From positions 1 through 48,903 of the forward strand of contig DAOUFY010000059.1 in the NCBI GenBank assembly GCA_034429745.1: a DNA stretch of 48,903 nucleotides, in the 5' to 3' direction. Shown piece after piece: positions 34,409 to 42,944 of the stretch. Made by a program: the position numbers and the translations under genes. This DNA comes from JBAXBF01 sp034429745. Its GTDB lineage: Bacteria; Chloroflexota; Anaerolineae; Anaerolineales; DRKV01. Each line of letters starts with the position of its first letter. Position 1 is the first letter of the stretch. The notes below the pieces were generated by a model, which had not been told where the DNA came from, searched no databases, and was given only the letters and a program-made list of their open reading frames with translations.

Positions 34409-35776
34409 TTATTGTTGTGGTTTATACCATTTATCTAATCCTTCTTGGATTTGCTTGGCAGCTTCTTGCGGGGTGATTTCACCATTGATCACCTGAGCCG
34501 AAACGCGCCATAGCTCATTTTCAAGGTTAGGCTCGCCGCGAGAGAGAATTTGATAAGAGTTGCGGATAGTAGATTCACAATCCTTGCGCCAGTCCACTAC
34601 TTCTTGAGCGAGGGGGTCGGTCAGCTTGATGCTGTGTTTAGAAAGCGAGAAGAAACCGGGCAAGGAGTTGGAATAAAGTTCAGCAAATTCTGCGGTAGTG
34701 AGCCACTCGAGGAACTTTCTAGCCTCTTCGGGGTGTTTGGTTTTGGTATTCATACCAAGGGCAATGTCAGTGTGATCACTGATGTAGCACTTGTCAGCGC
34801 CTTCAGGAAGAGGTGGAGGGAATACACCCATCTCGAAGTCCACTTTACCTTTAAATGTTGAAATATCCCAAGAGCCAAGAGCATAAATAGCGCCTTTGCC
34901 CAAGGAGAAAAGATTTTGGGAGTCGGGATAAGTTTGAGCTTTATAGCCATCACCGAGGTAAGGAGCCCATTTGGCAAGAGCTTCCCAAGTTTTGACATAG
35001 GGTTCATCAGTGAACTTTTGAGTGCCAGCAATCAAAGCCTTTCTGCCTTCCTCACCCTTCCAATAGTTTGGACCAATGTTCTGGAAGCCCATAGTTGCAG
35101 CTTCCCATTGATCTTTGGTACCAAGAATGAGGGGGATATAGTTGCCTTTGGCTTTGATTTTTTCAAGTACATCAAAGAACTCAGCTTCGGTTTTTGGTTC
35201 TTCAACACCGGCATCTTTAAATGCATCTTGGTTGTAGAGAAAACCGTGAATAACTGAAGCCATAGGTACACAGAACACTGTAGAACCATCATCAGTAACC
35301 CACGCTGATTTGGCAACATCGCTGAAGTTTTCCATGCCTGGCAAATCATTGAGAGGAGCGAGGTAGCCTTTTTCAAAGAGCTTCAAAGAAGCATCGAACG
35401 GGCGGCAGGTAATAAGGTCACCAGCAGTACCACCTTCAAGGCGTGAGTTGAGCGCAGCATTATATTCAGCAGGCGGATCAGGTGAGAAGGTAACCTTAAT
35501 GTTAGGGTAGTGCTTGTTGAATGCAGGGATGATTGTATCCTGCCAAATTAATAGGTCATCATTGCGCCAGCTGTTAATAATCAGTTCAACCTGCTCGGCA
35601 GCGGCTTCTTGAGGCTGTTCTGCGGCAGGCTTTTCTTCTGGCTGAGCGGCTTCTTGAGGCTGTTCTGCAGCAGGTTTCTCTTCTGGTTTAGCCGGTTCTG
35701 GAGCAGCTCCTCCTCCACATGAGGAAAGCACCAAAGCAGCTATGAGTAAAACAAACAGGAATACTTTTATCTTCAT
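34409..35776 (-). CDS. Sugar-binding lipoprotein of a CUT1 ABC transporter
   Basis: 455 residues. A lipoprotein signal peptide ends in the lipobox LSSC with Cys20 as lipid-anchor site. A flexible Pro/Glu/Ala stalk follows (about 21-63) and holds two copies of a 15-residue repeat. The rest is an extracellular-sugar-binding family-1 domain (VELIINSWRNDDLLIWQ, IPAFNKHYPNIKVTF, EEARKFLEWLTTAEFAELYS). The sugar is not predictable from sequence, but NagA and a ROK-like protein nearby suggest an amino sugar or its oligomer. Its own SD is GGAGG. Confidence 0.93.
   Translation of the reverse strand: MKIKVFLFVLLIAALVLSSCGGGAAPEPAKPEEKPAAEQPQEAAQPEEKPAAEQPQEAAAEQVELIINSWRNDDLLIWQDTIIPAFNKHYPNIKVTFSPDPPAEYNAALNSRLEGGTAGDLITCRPFDASLKLFEKGYLAPLNDLPGMENFSDVAKSAWVTDDGSTVFCVPMASVIHGFLYNQDAFKDAGVEEPKTEAEFFDVLEKIKAKGNYIPLILGTKDQWEAATMGFQNIGPNYWKGEEGRKALIAGTQKFTDEPYVKTWEALAKWAPYLGDGYKAQTYPDSQNLFSLGKGAIYALGSWDISTFKGKVDFEMGVFPPPLPEGADKCYISDHTDIALGMNTKTKHPEEARKFLEWLTTAEFAELYSNSLPGFFSLSKHSIKLTDPLAQEVVDWRKDCESTIRNSYQILSRGEPNLENELWRVSAQVINGEITPQEAAKQIQEGLDKWYKPQQ
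35597..35686 (-). repeat. Two tandem 45-bp repeats in the lipoprotein stalk
   Basis: Residues 31-45 and 46-60 of the lipoprotein are PEEKPAAEQPQEAAQ and the same with a final Ala. At the DNA level the copies differ only at a few positions. The repeat encodes the flexible spacer between lipid anchor and binding domain and could vary in copy number between strains. Confidence 0.85.
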
Positions 35777-35846
35777 TATTTTCCTCCATAAAAATTTTTA
35801 TTTTTAGTTGAATTTAGGTGGTTTAAGGATATTATTTTTACTAACT

Positions 35847-35858
35847 ATCACCTCCTCT
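35847..35858 (-). promoter_or_regulatory. Orphan full-length Shine-Dalgarno sequence
   Basis: On the minus strand AGAGGAGGTGAT is complementary over about ten bases to the 16S rRNA 3' tail. It lies 8 nt after the ROK-like stop and about 70 nt before the lipoprotein ATG, which has its own GGAGG. No suitable start codon is 5-10 nt downstream. It may be a stabilising 5' ribosome-binding site (STAB-SD type) or a relic. Confidence 0.5.
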
Positions 35859-35865
35859 TAAAATT

Positions 35866-37266
35866 TTAGGGTTGCCGAATTGGCAAACTAGCTGCTGCAA
35901 TAGATTGACCTACGCGGCGGCTTTTTTCATCAGGCAAATGAATTTGAATAGTTTGATAAAGAGAGGGGAACTCTTGTTGTAATACACGCTGAGCCTCTTC
36001 CAATAATATGGCTCCACCTTTGCCGGAGGTACAGCGTCCTAAGATAAGCACATGTTCTAGAATATAAAAAGAGGCATAATGGGCAATAGCATACCCAAGA
36101 TATACTCCCATTGTATGCCAACAAGCCAGTGCACGTCCGTCATTTTTCTCTAGCAGTTCTTGAACGAAAAGCAATTTTTCAGCATCAGTTGCATTTTGGG
36201 GTAAATTAATTCCAGCTTGAGGAGCTAAACGAAAAATACATTGCTGAGAGAGATAAGAAGCGCCACAGCCTCGATCGCCTGACCATTCATCAATTGGTGC
36301 ATCTGGATTGTAATCTATAGGCGCAAAGGCTAATTCGTTCAGCCAATTTGTAATATTGCCTTTAGGGGTTACATAACCTCCAGCCTCACTTGAACCTAGA
36401 GCAATACCAAGAATGGCATTTACCCCAAGCGACATAGAACCCGCCAGAGCGGTAACTTCACCATCATTAACCACTTCTAAAGGCACGCCAAACTCTTTTT
36501 GAATGGCAAGAAACATATTGCGGACTTCATTAAACCTTTCTAGTGGAATGCTGCGGAACAATGAAGCCACCATGACCCGATTTTCTACATAAATACCAGC
36601 TGCACTGCCGCCAATTGCCTCTACTTTGGGAAGTTTTGAGGCAGCTAGTTTTAATGCGTTCATAATGTGATCGTAATGATAGCGCGGATCGCTTTGTTTG
36701 CGAGGTTCCCAGACAATTTCGGTGCTGAAGATCGACTCGCCATTACTTACAGCTGATACTTTCAGATCAGAAGCACCTAGATCAAAGCCAATGCGATAGC
36801 CATCCAAGTGCCTGCCCAGTGATTTTTCAGTTTCTGACTCGGGTGGCAGTTCTTTCAGTGAACAAGGGATAATAGAAAGCGGTTTTAGATAAACTTGATC
36901 GCTGAAAAATTGGACATCAAAAGCCCTTGAACCGTTTAGAGAGTATTGCTCTTGCAGAAAAGCAGCTACGTGTGGTGCATCAGCGATGTAAATTTTATAG
37001 CCGCCTTTTTGCCAAAGCAGGAACTTAATAATACGCTCGATGTGAAAGAGGTTCTCGGAACAACGCGGATGATGAGGTGGCACAAAAATCCAAGTGTAAT
37101 GCGAGACAGTACCGTCAGGACGTTCTAGGGCTATATACAAAGGCATGCCGTTGTCTGATTTTTTGATCTCGTCTTCAAAAGCCAATTTGCTTAAGGCAGC
37201 TGGCTTGAAGGCTTGATCAAGTGGAGGCAAAACATAGGGGGTTATTAATGAGGGATAAAGAGTCAT
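35866..37266 (-). CDS. ROK-like sugar kinase or regulator with N-terminal extension
   Basis: 466 residues. The C-terminal 310 residues match the ROK/actin-like ATPase fold: RIGFDLGASDLKVSAV (phosphate-1, 158-173), VEAIGGSAAGIYVENRVM, VVNDGEVTALAG with the presumed catalytic D268, and GIALGSSEAGGYVT (287-300). The usual ROK zinc site (His plus CxCGxxGCxE) is missing; the aligned stretch is DEWSGDRGCGASYLSQQC (326-343). An extra domain of about 155 residues of unknown type precedes the ROK part, and there is no helix-turn-helix. It lies between pyk and the sugar-transport genes, so phosphorylation of an imported sugar is likely but not proven. Confidence 0.72.
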   Translation of the reverse strand: MTLYPSLITPYVLPPLDQAFKPAALSKLAFEDEIKKSDNGMPLYIALERPDGTVSHYTWIFVPPHHPRCSENLFHIERIIKFLLWQKGGYKIYIADAPHVAAFLQEQYSLNGSRAFDVQFFSDQVYLKPLSIIPCSLKELPPESETEKSLGRHLDGYRIGFDLGASDLKVSAVSNGESIFSTEIVWEPRKQSDPRYHYDHIMNALKLAASKLPKVEAIGGSAAGIYVENRVMVASLFRSIPLERFNEVRNMFLAIQKEFGVPLEVVNDGEVTALAGSMSLGVNAILGIALGSSEAGGYVTPKGNITNWLNELAFAPIDYNPDAPIDEWSGDRGCGASYLSQQCIFRLAPQAGINLPQNATDAEKLLFVQELLEKNDGRALACWHTMGVYLGYAIAHYASFYILEHVLILGRCTSGKGGAILLEEAQRVLQQEFPSLYQTIQIHLPDEKSRRVGQSIAAASLPIRQP

Positions 37267-37289
37267 TTTCAGCCTATCCTTAACAAAAG

Positions 37290-38738
37290 TTAGTATTGGC
37301 GTAGCGTGTGAAGCAGAATAAGGTTAGGTGATCGAAAGGCATTCACCGGAAAACCACAGATTAAGACAACCTGTTGACCTGGCTGCACTGAAGTTTCGGC
37401 AATCATAGCTGATTCTACTAGCTGTATCATTGTTTCAACATTTTCAGCTTTAGGGATAAGGTAAGGGATAACTCCCCACATCGAAGCAAGGCGGTTGTAA
37501 GTTTGCTGATGGGGAGTAAAGGCGAGTATTGGTGTTTGAGGGCGTTCTTTTGACATTAAAAGAGCGGTTCTGCCATTGTTGGTAAAAACAGCAATGGCAG
37601 CTACTTGCTGGTCTGAAGCGACTTCACGGGCAGCTCGGGCGATGTGAACGGCATCATCATGTACGTCTTCCAAACGGGATCCTTTCCAATGACCCCAACG
37701 GTTCATGTTTTGTTCAGCTTGACGGATAATGGTATCCATCATTTGTACAGCCTCAACAGGGTAAGCCCCGCTTGCTGTTTCAGCGGATAACATTACTGCA
37801 TCAGTCCCATCAAAGATTGCATTTGCTACGTCGGAGGCTTCAGCGCGGGTTGGCCGGGGATTACTGATCATCGATTCGAGCATTTGGGTAGCAGTAATTA
37901 CGATTTTACTGTGCCGGTTGGCGGAAGTAATAATTTCTTTTTGAGCGATTGGTACAGCCTGTGGAGACATTTCTACAGCTAGGTCGCCGCGTGCAACCAT
38001 AACGCCATCTGCGGCTTCAACGATTTCTTCCAAATTATCTAGTGATTCTGGACGTTCAAGCTTGGCAATGATGGGTGTTTGAGCGCATTGGATTCCAAGG
38101 CAGGCGGTAGCTTTTCGGATTCGTTCAACATCTTTCGCGCTGCGTATAAAAGACATGGCAATGATATCAATGCCATGTTCAAGCCCGAAAGCAAGGTCCT
38201 GCTCGTCTTTCTCAGTAAAACAGGGAATATCAAGAGCGGCGCCAGGCAGGTTCACACCTTTATTTGAGGTAAGTTTACCGCCAAGTACGACTTTTGTATC
38301 AATCTCTTTGCTGCGGACTTGAACAACTTGCAGTTCCATTTGACCATCGGAGAGTAGAATGCGGTTGCCTGGTTTTAACACATCAGGCAGGTTGGGAAAA
38401 TCAACTGAGACAATACCTGCTTTACCAACTAAAGGTTCAGTTGTAAGCGTAAGGTGATCGCCTTTGTTTAGGATGATTCCATCATTCTCAATTTTGCCAA
38501 CGCGAATTTTAGGTCCTTGCAAATCTTGCAAGATAGTAAGGGGTTCACCTAAACGGTGAGCTATGCGACGAAGTCTTTCGATACGTTGTGCATGCTGCTC
38601 GTGAGTGCCATGAGAAAAGTTTAATCGGGCAACATTCATGCCACTTTCTATGAGCTTTTTAATTGTCTCTTCATCTTCGGAAGCAGGACCGATAGTTACA
38701 ACAATTTTAGCTTTACGTTCTTTCGAGCTTGTTTTCAT
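37290..38738 (-). CDS. pyk: Pyruvate kinase
   Basis: Converts phosphoenolpyruvate and ADP to pyruvate and ATP. 482 residues with the A domain start KIVVTIGPASEDEETI, SGMNVARLNFSHGTHE, LQDLQGPKIRVG, the signature PIIAKLERPESLDNLEEI, VMVARGDLAVEM and ATQMLESMI, then the C-terminal regulatory domain. The C-terminus lacks an extra PEP-utiliser domain. Its ATG overlaps the CoA-transferase stop (ATGA), so translation is probably coupled; the ROK-like gene starts 23 nt downstream. Confidence 0.97.
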   Translation of the reverse strand: MKTSSKERKAKIVVTIGPASEDEETIKKLIESGMNVARLNFSHGTHEQHAQRIERLRRIAHRLGEPLTILQDLQGPKIRVGKIENDGIILNKGDHLTLTTEPLVGKAGIVSVDFPNLPDVLKPGNRILLSDGQMELQVVQVRSKEIDTKVVLGGKLTSNKGVNLPGAALDIPCFTEKDEQDLAFGLEHGIDIIAMSFIRSAKDVERIRKATACLGIQCAQTPIIAKLERPESLDNLEEIVEAADGVMVARGDLAVEMSPQAVPIAQKEIITSANRHSKIVITATQMLESMISNPRPTRAEASDVANAIFDGTDAVMLSAETASGAYPVEAVQMMDTIIRQAEQNMNRWGHWKGSRLEDVHDDAVHIARAAREVASDQQVAAIAVFTNNGRTALLMSKERPQTPILAFTPHQQTYNRLASMWGVIPYLIPKAENVETMIQLVESAMIAETSVQPGQQVVLICGFPVNAFRSPNLILLHTLRQY

Positions 38739-40072
38739 AAAAAGTTCAACTCCTTTGCTTCACGTTCCAATTGAGAACGAAACTCAGGATGGGCAATGTT
38801 GATTAAGGCTTTTGCTCGCTGGCGAATACTTTTACCGTATAAATCTGCAACCCCATATTCAGTAACGATGTAATGAACGTGATTGCGAGTTGTAACAACA
38901 CCTGCACCTTGTTTCAGCATGGGGACTATTCTACTGGTAAGTTTTCTTTCGCCATCTGGTCTTTTGGTAAAGGTAGTGCTAGGCAAGGCTATAATGGGCA
39001 AACCTCCTTTTGAGCGGGAAGCTCCGTAAATGAAATCCATTTGTCCGCCTACACCGCTGTAAAATTTTGGACCGATGCTGTCCGCACAGACTTGGCCGGT
39101 CAAATCAACCTCGATCGCGGAATTTATGGCAACCATTCTATCATTCTGAGCTATAACAAAAGGATCATTGACATATTCTGTGCGGTGAGTTTCGATCATA
39201 GGATTGTTGTGAACCCATTGATAGAGCTTTTGGTTTCCAAGAATAAAACCGGCAATAATTTTCCCTTTATGGATTGACTTGCGGGCGTTGGTAATTACTC
39301 CTGCTTCGGACAGCTCCATAACACTATTTGAGAAAAGCTCCGTGTGAATTCCTAAGTCTTTTTTAGAATAAAGGAATTTTAACACACCATTTGGAATATC
39401 GCCAATACCTAACTGCATTGTAGCACCATCTGGAATCATATCGGCGATATGAGAAGCAATTTTTACAATCGTTTCATCTCCTGCCGGCGATTCTGGCAGT
39501 TCATTTAGAGGGTAGTTTACAGGAACAATATAATTAAGGCGGCTAATGTGGATGAAAGAGTCTCCGAGAGTACGGGGCATTTGTTCATTGACTTCAGCGA
39601 CGATAATTTTTGCTGATTCAGCTGGGGTTTTGGATAATCCTGTTTCAATGCCAAAGCTGCAAAAACCATGCTCGTCTGGAGGAGAAAGATGAATGAAAGC
39701 TACATCAACAGGCAGAATGTTGTTCTTAAAAAGGAGAGTGAATTCAGAAAGGAGGACGGGGGTATAATCCGCTTTCCCTTCTTGTACACCCTGGCGGGTT
39801 ACATTGCTGATAAAAAGCGTATTCATCCGCAGGTGTCCTTCAAGACTTGGATTAAAACAATCTGGAATGGGACCGATAAGGAGAGCTTGAGCAACCTCAA
39901 CATTTTCTAGAGCCGGAGCATAGTCAATAAGAGCTTGGAGCAGTTTTTGCGGCACAGAGCAATTGCCGGTAAGAAATATACGCTGGTTTGATTGAACAAC
40001 GCGAACAGCTTCCTCTGCGCTTACAATTTTACTTTTATATTGATTGACCCAAGCGGAATGAAATTGTTCCAT
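38735..40072 (-). CDS. Acetyl-CoA hydrolase/CoA-transferase family protein
   Basis: 445 residues from the ATG at 40072, chosen because GTAGGAGGTAG lies just upstream; the earlier ATG at 40093 would place this SD within the gene. Family features are the N-terminal domain IFLTGNCSVPQKLLQAL, VDVAFIHLSPPDEHGFCSFG, ATMQLGIGDIPNG and the catalytic Glu in AINSAIEVDLTGQVCADS (E321), then GGQMDFIYGA and VTEYGVADL. It resembles 4-hydroxybutyrate/acetate CoA-transferases. Acetate:acyl-CoA exchange in fermentation is a fair guess; the acyl substrate is open. The SD overlaps the end of the upstream Ald-like gene. Confidence 0.9.
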   Translation of the reverse strand: MEQFHSAWVNQYKSKIVSAEEAVRVVQSNQRIFLTGNCSVPQKLLQALIDYAPALENVEVAQALLIGPIPDCFNPSLEGHLRMNTLFISNVTRQGVQEGKADYTPVLLSEFTLLFKNNILPVDVAFIHLSPPDEHGFCSFGIETGLSKTPAESAKIIVAEVNEQMPRTLGDSFIHISRLNYIVPVNYPLNELPESPAGDETIVKIASHIADMIPDGATMQLGIGDIPNGVLKFLYSKKDLGIHTELFSNSVMELSEAGVITNARKSIHKGKIIAGFILGNQKLYQWVHNNPMIETHRTEYVNDPFVIAQNDRMVAINSAIEVDLTGQVCADSIGPKFYSGVGGQMDFIYGASRSKGGLPIIALPSTTFTKRPDGERKLTSRIVPMLKQGAGVVTTRNHVHYIVTEYGVADLYGKSIRQRAKALINIAHPEFRSQLEREAKELNFL

Positions 40073-40076
40073 TGAA

Positions 40077-41171
40077 CTACCTCCTACTTTCATAAGCTGT
40101 TTTTAGGGTTGGATGAACAATTGATCCCGAGAATGTGTAAACACCGCGCTTAAAGGCGGTATTTTCATTAAGAGCTGTATCGAGGCCTTTCGTTGCAAGT
40201 AAGTAGATAAAGGGCCACGTAGCGTTGTTTATGGCATGAGTAGCACTGCGCCCTAACACACTTGTTATGTTGGGAACACAGTAATGAATGACATTTTCTT
40301 CGATGTAAGTAGGTGCAGAATGAGTAGTGGGACGGCTTGTTTCTACACATCCTCCTTGGTCAATAGACACATCAATGATGATGGAGTGGGGACGCATTGT
40401 ACGCACCATATCACGCGTAACGACAATGGGGCTGCGAGCACCTGGAACTAACACTGCGCCCACAAGGACATCTGCAAAGCGACACACCTTAGCGACATTA
40501 AAATCGTGTGAAACCATAGTAATAACACGGCCTTTAAATAGAGTGTCTATCTCATGCAGTCTTCGAAGGTTTTGATCAAGCAAATATACGGTCGCACCCA
40601 TTCCAAGAAAGGTTTGGGCAGCAGATGAACCTACGTTGCCTGCTCCGATGATAACGATTTCAGCTGGAGGCACACCTGGGACACCTCCAAGTAGAATACC
40701 TTTGCCACCAAAATTGTTTTGGGCAAGTGTTGCGGCGATTTGAGGCACCATTCGCCCTGCAACTTGGCTGGCTGGATATAAAACCGGCAAATAACCATCG
40801 TCTTCTTGGATGACTTCGTAGCCAATCGCAGTTATCTTTTTTTCCAGGAGTATGCGCACGTCTGTGGGGTTTGCAGCTGCAAGGCTTAAAAACCCCATTA
40901 AGATAGAACCTTCCCTCATCCAACTATATTCTTCGCTGGTTGGCGGAGATATGGTCAGGAGCAAATCTGCCCTTCCGAATACTTCCTCACCACTATATAC
41001 AATAGAGCCTCCTACATCAATATAGGCTTGATCAGAATAACCGCATCCTACACCAGCATTATGTTCGATATAGCAATGATGACCTAGCTTTGTAAGCAGT
41101 TTCACACCGGCTGGAAGTAATCCAACCCGATACTCTGAATCTCTTCTACCGCGAGGGATACCAATAATCAT
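40077..41171 (-). CDS. Alanine dehydrogenase-like protein with altered active-site positions
   Basis: 364 residues in the AlaDH/PNT family. The start is ATG 41171 (GAGG five nt upstream), not the GTG at 41177. R15 (EYRVGLLPAGV), the NAD fold IVIIGAGNVGSSAAQ and the IDVSIDQGGCVETSRPTTHS segment are conserved. Where canonical alanine dehydrogenases have the KVKEP Lys and the HLA His (Lys75 and His96 of the mycobacterial enzyme), this protein has TISPP (T73) and FLSLA (S96). Its GILLGGVPGVPPAE segment is like that of a divergent clade found also in Bacteroidota. Activity as alanine dehydrogenase is therefore uncertain. It heads the CoA-transferase-pyk-ROK-transporter unit. Confidence 0.85.
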   Translation of the reverse strand: MIIGIPRGRRDSEYRVGLLPAGVKLLTKLGHHCYIEHNAGVGCGYSDQAYIDVGGSIVYSGEEVFGRADLLLTISPPTSEEYSWMREGSILMGFLSLAAANPTDVRILLEKKITAIGYEVIQEDDGYLPVLYPASQVAGRMVPQIAATLAQNNFGGKGILLGGVPGVPPAEIVIIGAGNVGSSAAQTFLGMGATVYLLDQNLRRLHEIDTLFKGRVITMVSHDFNVAKVCRFADVLVGAVLVPGARSPIVVTRDMVRTMRPHSIIIDVSIDQGGCVETSRPTTHSAPTYIEENVIHYCVPNITSVLGRSATHAINNATWPFIYLLATKGLDTALNENTAFKRGVYTFSGSIVHPTLKTAYESRR

Positions 41172-41205
41172 AAGCACCTCACTTTTAGGAAATAAGAAAA
41201 GGATG

Positions 41206-41219
41206 ATTATATTGTATCA
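41206..41219 (-). promoter_or_regulatory. Putative promoter of the Ald-like gene
   Basis: On the minus strand TGATACAATATAAT holds both an extended -10 (TGA-TACAAT) and a consensus TATAAT (41206-41211), 35 nt before the ATG. The -35 region has no strong match. Confidence 0.45.
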
Positions 41220-41258
41220 AGTTTTTGTCATTTAAGGCTAGATATATCCACAACAAAT

Positions 41259-42926
41259 TTACGATCTCAAGGCGGACTTGTGATTATATTGCAAACTGCG
41301 TATTACTACTAAAATGCCGATAGACAAGAAAATTTCTAGCCACCTTATTAATGAAAAAATGTTAATTCGATTGTCGTAGCCACCGTAAAAGTCTGCATTT
41401 TGGTCAAAATTTTCAATAGGGATATACCAAAAAATGCGGTTGAAGATAAGCATTAAAACTACAATTGCGATTATTTCGGATTTTGGGATAGATTGTTCAA
41501 AAAGGCGGCTGAGCAGTAAAGCCTGAGGTAGAAATAGAAAGGTAATGTAGCGCATCAGGTCGTGCCCACCATACAAGGTAAGGATTATGACAATTGCGCT
41601 GTACATCAGGAGGAAAGGGTGATAGGGAGTGAGTTGATCCCAAGCCTTTTTTATTCTTTGAGGGGTGTACAACAGCAGAATGGGCAGAAGATAAGCAACA
41701 ATGACATAAAAGAAGTTTATGTCTCGCTTAAGATCTAAAGGCAGGTAAATAAGGTTGAAAAGTGTCGCGGGGTGCTGCGGATCAACGAATTGGGTAGAAT
41801 CGGTGGTTTGAATAAAAATACGCGGAATAACGATCGCGGCTAAAAGACAGATAACTAAAAAGCTAATCTGCATGAGGTTGCCGGTTATCCGCCGTGCATT
41901 CCACCACGTTTTAATTTGTTCATAAATTACAATAAATGAAGGAATAGCAATATGTTCGCGAAATTGCATTCCAATGAGAGTAAAAATACCACACCAAATC
42001 CATTGAGATTGCAAAGCTGCCCAAGATGTTATTGTAACCCAAAAATAAGCCAAATGTTCAGGACGCGACACATCAAACAGCAAATATTTGACATTGAAGT
42101 GGCTTAAAGCAATCATTAGACAAGCAAGGAAAGCTGATCTTACTGAAGCTCCAAGGTCTTTTAGGAATAAGTAGAGAATAAACAGTTGACTGAGAGCACC
42201 GATGTAAGCAATAACAGTGTAACCTTGATAGGTTGTCAAATGAATGATGTCGGCAATTTGGCGCGCTAAAAAAGGCGTGGCGTAACGATATACATAAGGC
42301 GCAATTCGCTCGCCGGATAACCCCTTTTCTGCCAAGAGATAATAATACTTTATATCCCACGGCATATAGGCTATTTCTAAATTATTTGTGAAGCTGTCAA
42401 TTAAAATAATTATCCCCAAAAAGATAAAAAATATTACATAATCTATGAGCAGATGGGGATAGAGCAAAGATACAAGGATAACACTGACAATGATTGCTAT
42501 ACCTAACCAAAAAACAAAAGGCGCTGTTCGTAAAAAATAAGCATTGAGGTATTCATCATGTTGATAAAAATGCCAATTGGCAAAAAAGGTACTGAATAAA
42601 GCAAAAGCTATAAATATAAAAAGATAATAGAGCACCAAACATAATTTGCTGTTGGTGAGATTTTTAAGCCGATTTACTATGTGTTCTAGAAAATTTCTAT
42701 GGGTATGGGTATAAATAAAAAATATTGTTGCAGCAGCAGCGACGGAGAAGGCGATTGCTATACTTACCCATCTGAGCTGTGAAAACCCCAACAACCAAGA
42801 ACTTTTAGCATCCGAAGGAATAAAAAAGAAGCTAAAAAATGCTATCCAAGCTGAGAAGGTTGTAACTCCAGAAATAAAAAGGAAAGCTTTTGTAGGGTCG
42901 GGAAGGGGTATTGGTGATTGTCTCAT
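41259..42926 (-). CDS. Polytopic membrane protein of unknown function
   Basis: 555 residues with about 13 predicted membrane helices. After three or four N-terminal helices comes a loop with FANWHFYQHDEYLNAYF, then MPWDIKYYYLLAEKGLSGERIAPYVYRYATPFLARQ as two adjacent segments; this acidic/aromatic loop after a helix resembles the first loop of GT-C glycosyltransferases, and DVSRPEHLAYFWV follows. No family can be named with certainty. The gene starts 18 nt after trmD on the same strand, has no clear SD, and is followed by the promoter of the Ald-like gene. Confidence 0.7.
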   Translation of the reverse strand: MRQSPIPLPDPTKAFLFISGVTTFSAWIAFFSFFFIPSDAKSSWLLGFSQLRWVSIAIAFSVAAAATIFFIYTHTHRNFLEHIVNRLKNLTNSKLCLVLYYLFIFIAFALFSTFFANWHFYQHDEYLNAYFLRTAPFVFWLGIAIIVSVILVSLLYPHLLIDYVIFFIFLGIIILIDSFTNNLEIAYMPWDIKYYYLLAEKGLSGERIAPYVYRYATPFLARQIADIIHLTTYQGYTVIAYIGALSQLFILYLFLKDLGASVRSAFLACLMIALSHFNVKYLLFDVSRPEHLAYFWVTITSWAALQSQWIWCGIFTLIGMQFREHIAIPSFIVIYEQIKTWWNARRITGNLMQISFLVICLLAAIVIPRIFIQTTDSTQFVDPQHPATLFNLIYLPLDLKRDINFFYVIVAYLLPILLLYTPQRIKKAWDQLTPYHPFLLMYSAIVIILTLYGGHDLMRYITFLFLPQALLLSRLFEQSIPKSEIIAIVVLMLIFNRIFWYIPIENFDQNADFYGGYDNRINIFSLIRWLEIFLSIGILVVIRSLQYNHKSALRS

Positions 42927-42944
42927 CGTTGGGTTTGCCTTTTA

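Noticed and set aside
35811..35856. Fifteen-codon ORF from a GTG inside the orphan SD on the minus strand
   Set aside because: The GTG overlaps the SD itself, leaving no room for initiation, and the peptide shows no recognisable features.
40073..40093. Seven-residue extension of the CoA-transferase gene
   Set aside because: Its codons contain the GGAGG SD for the ATG at 40072, so the later start is much more likely.
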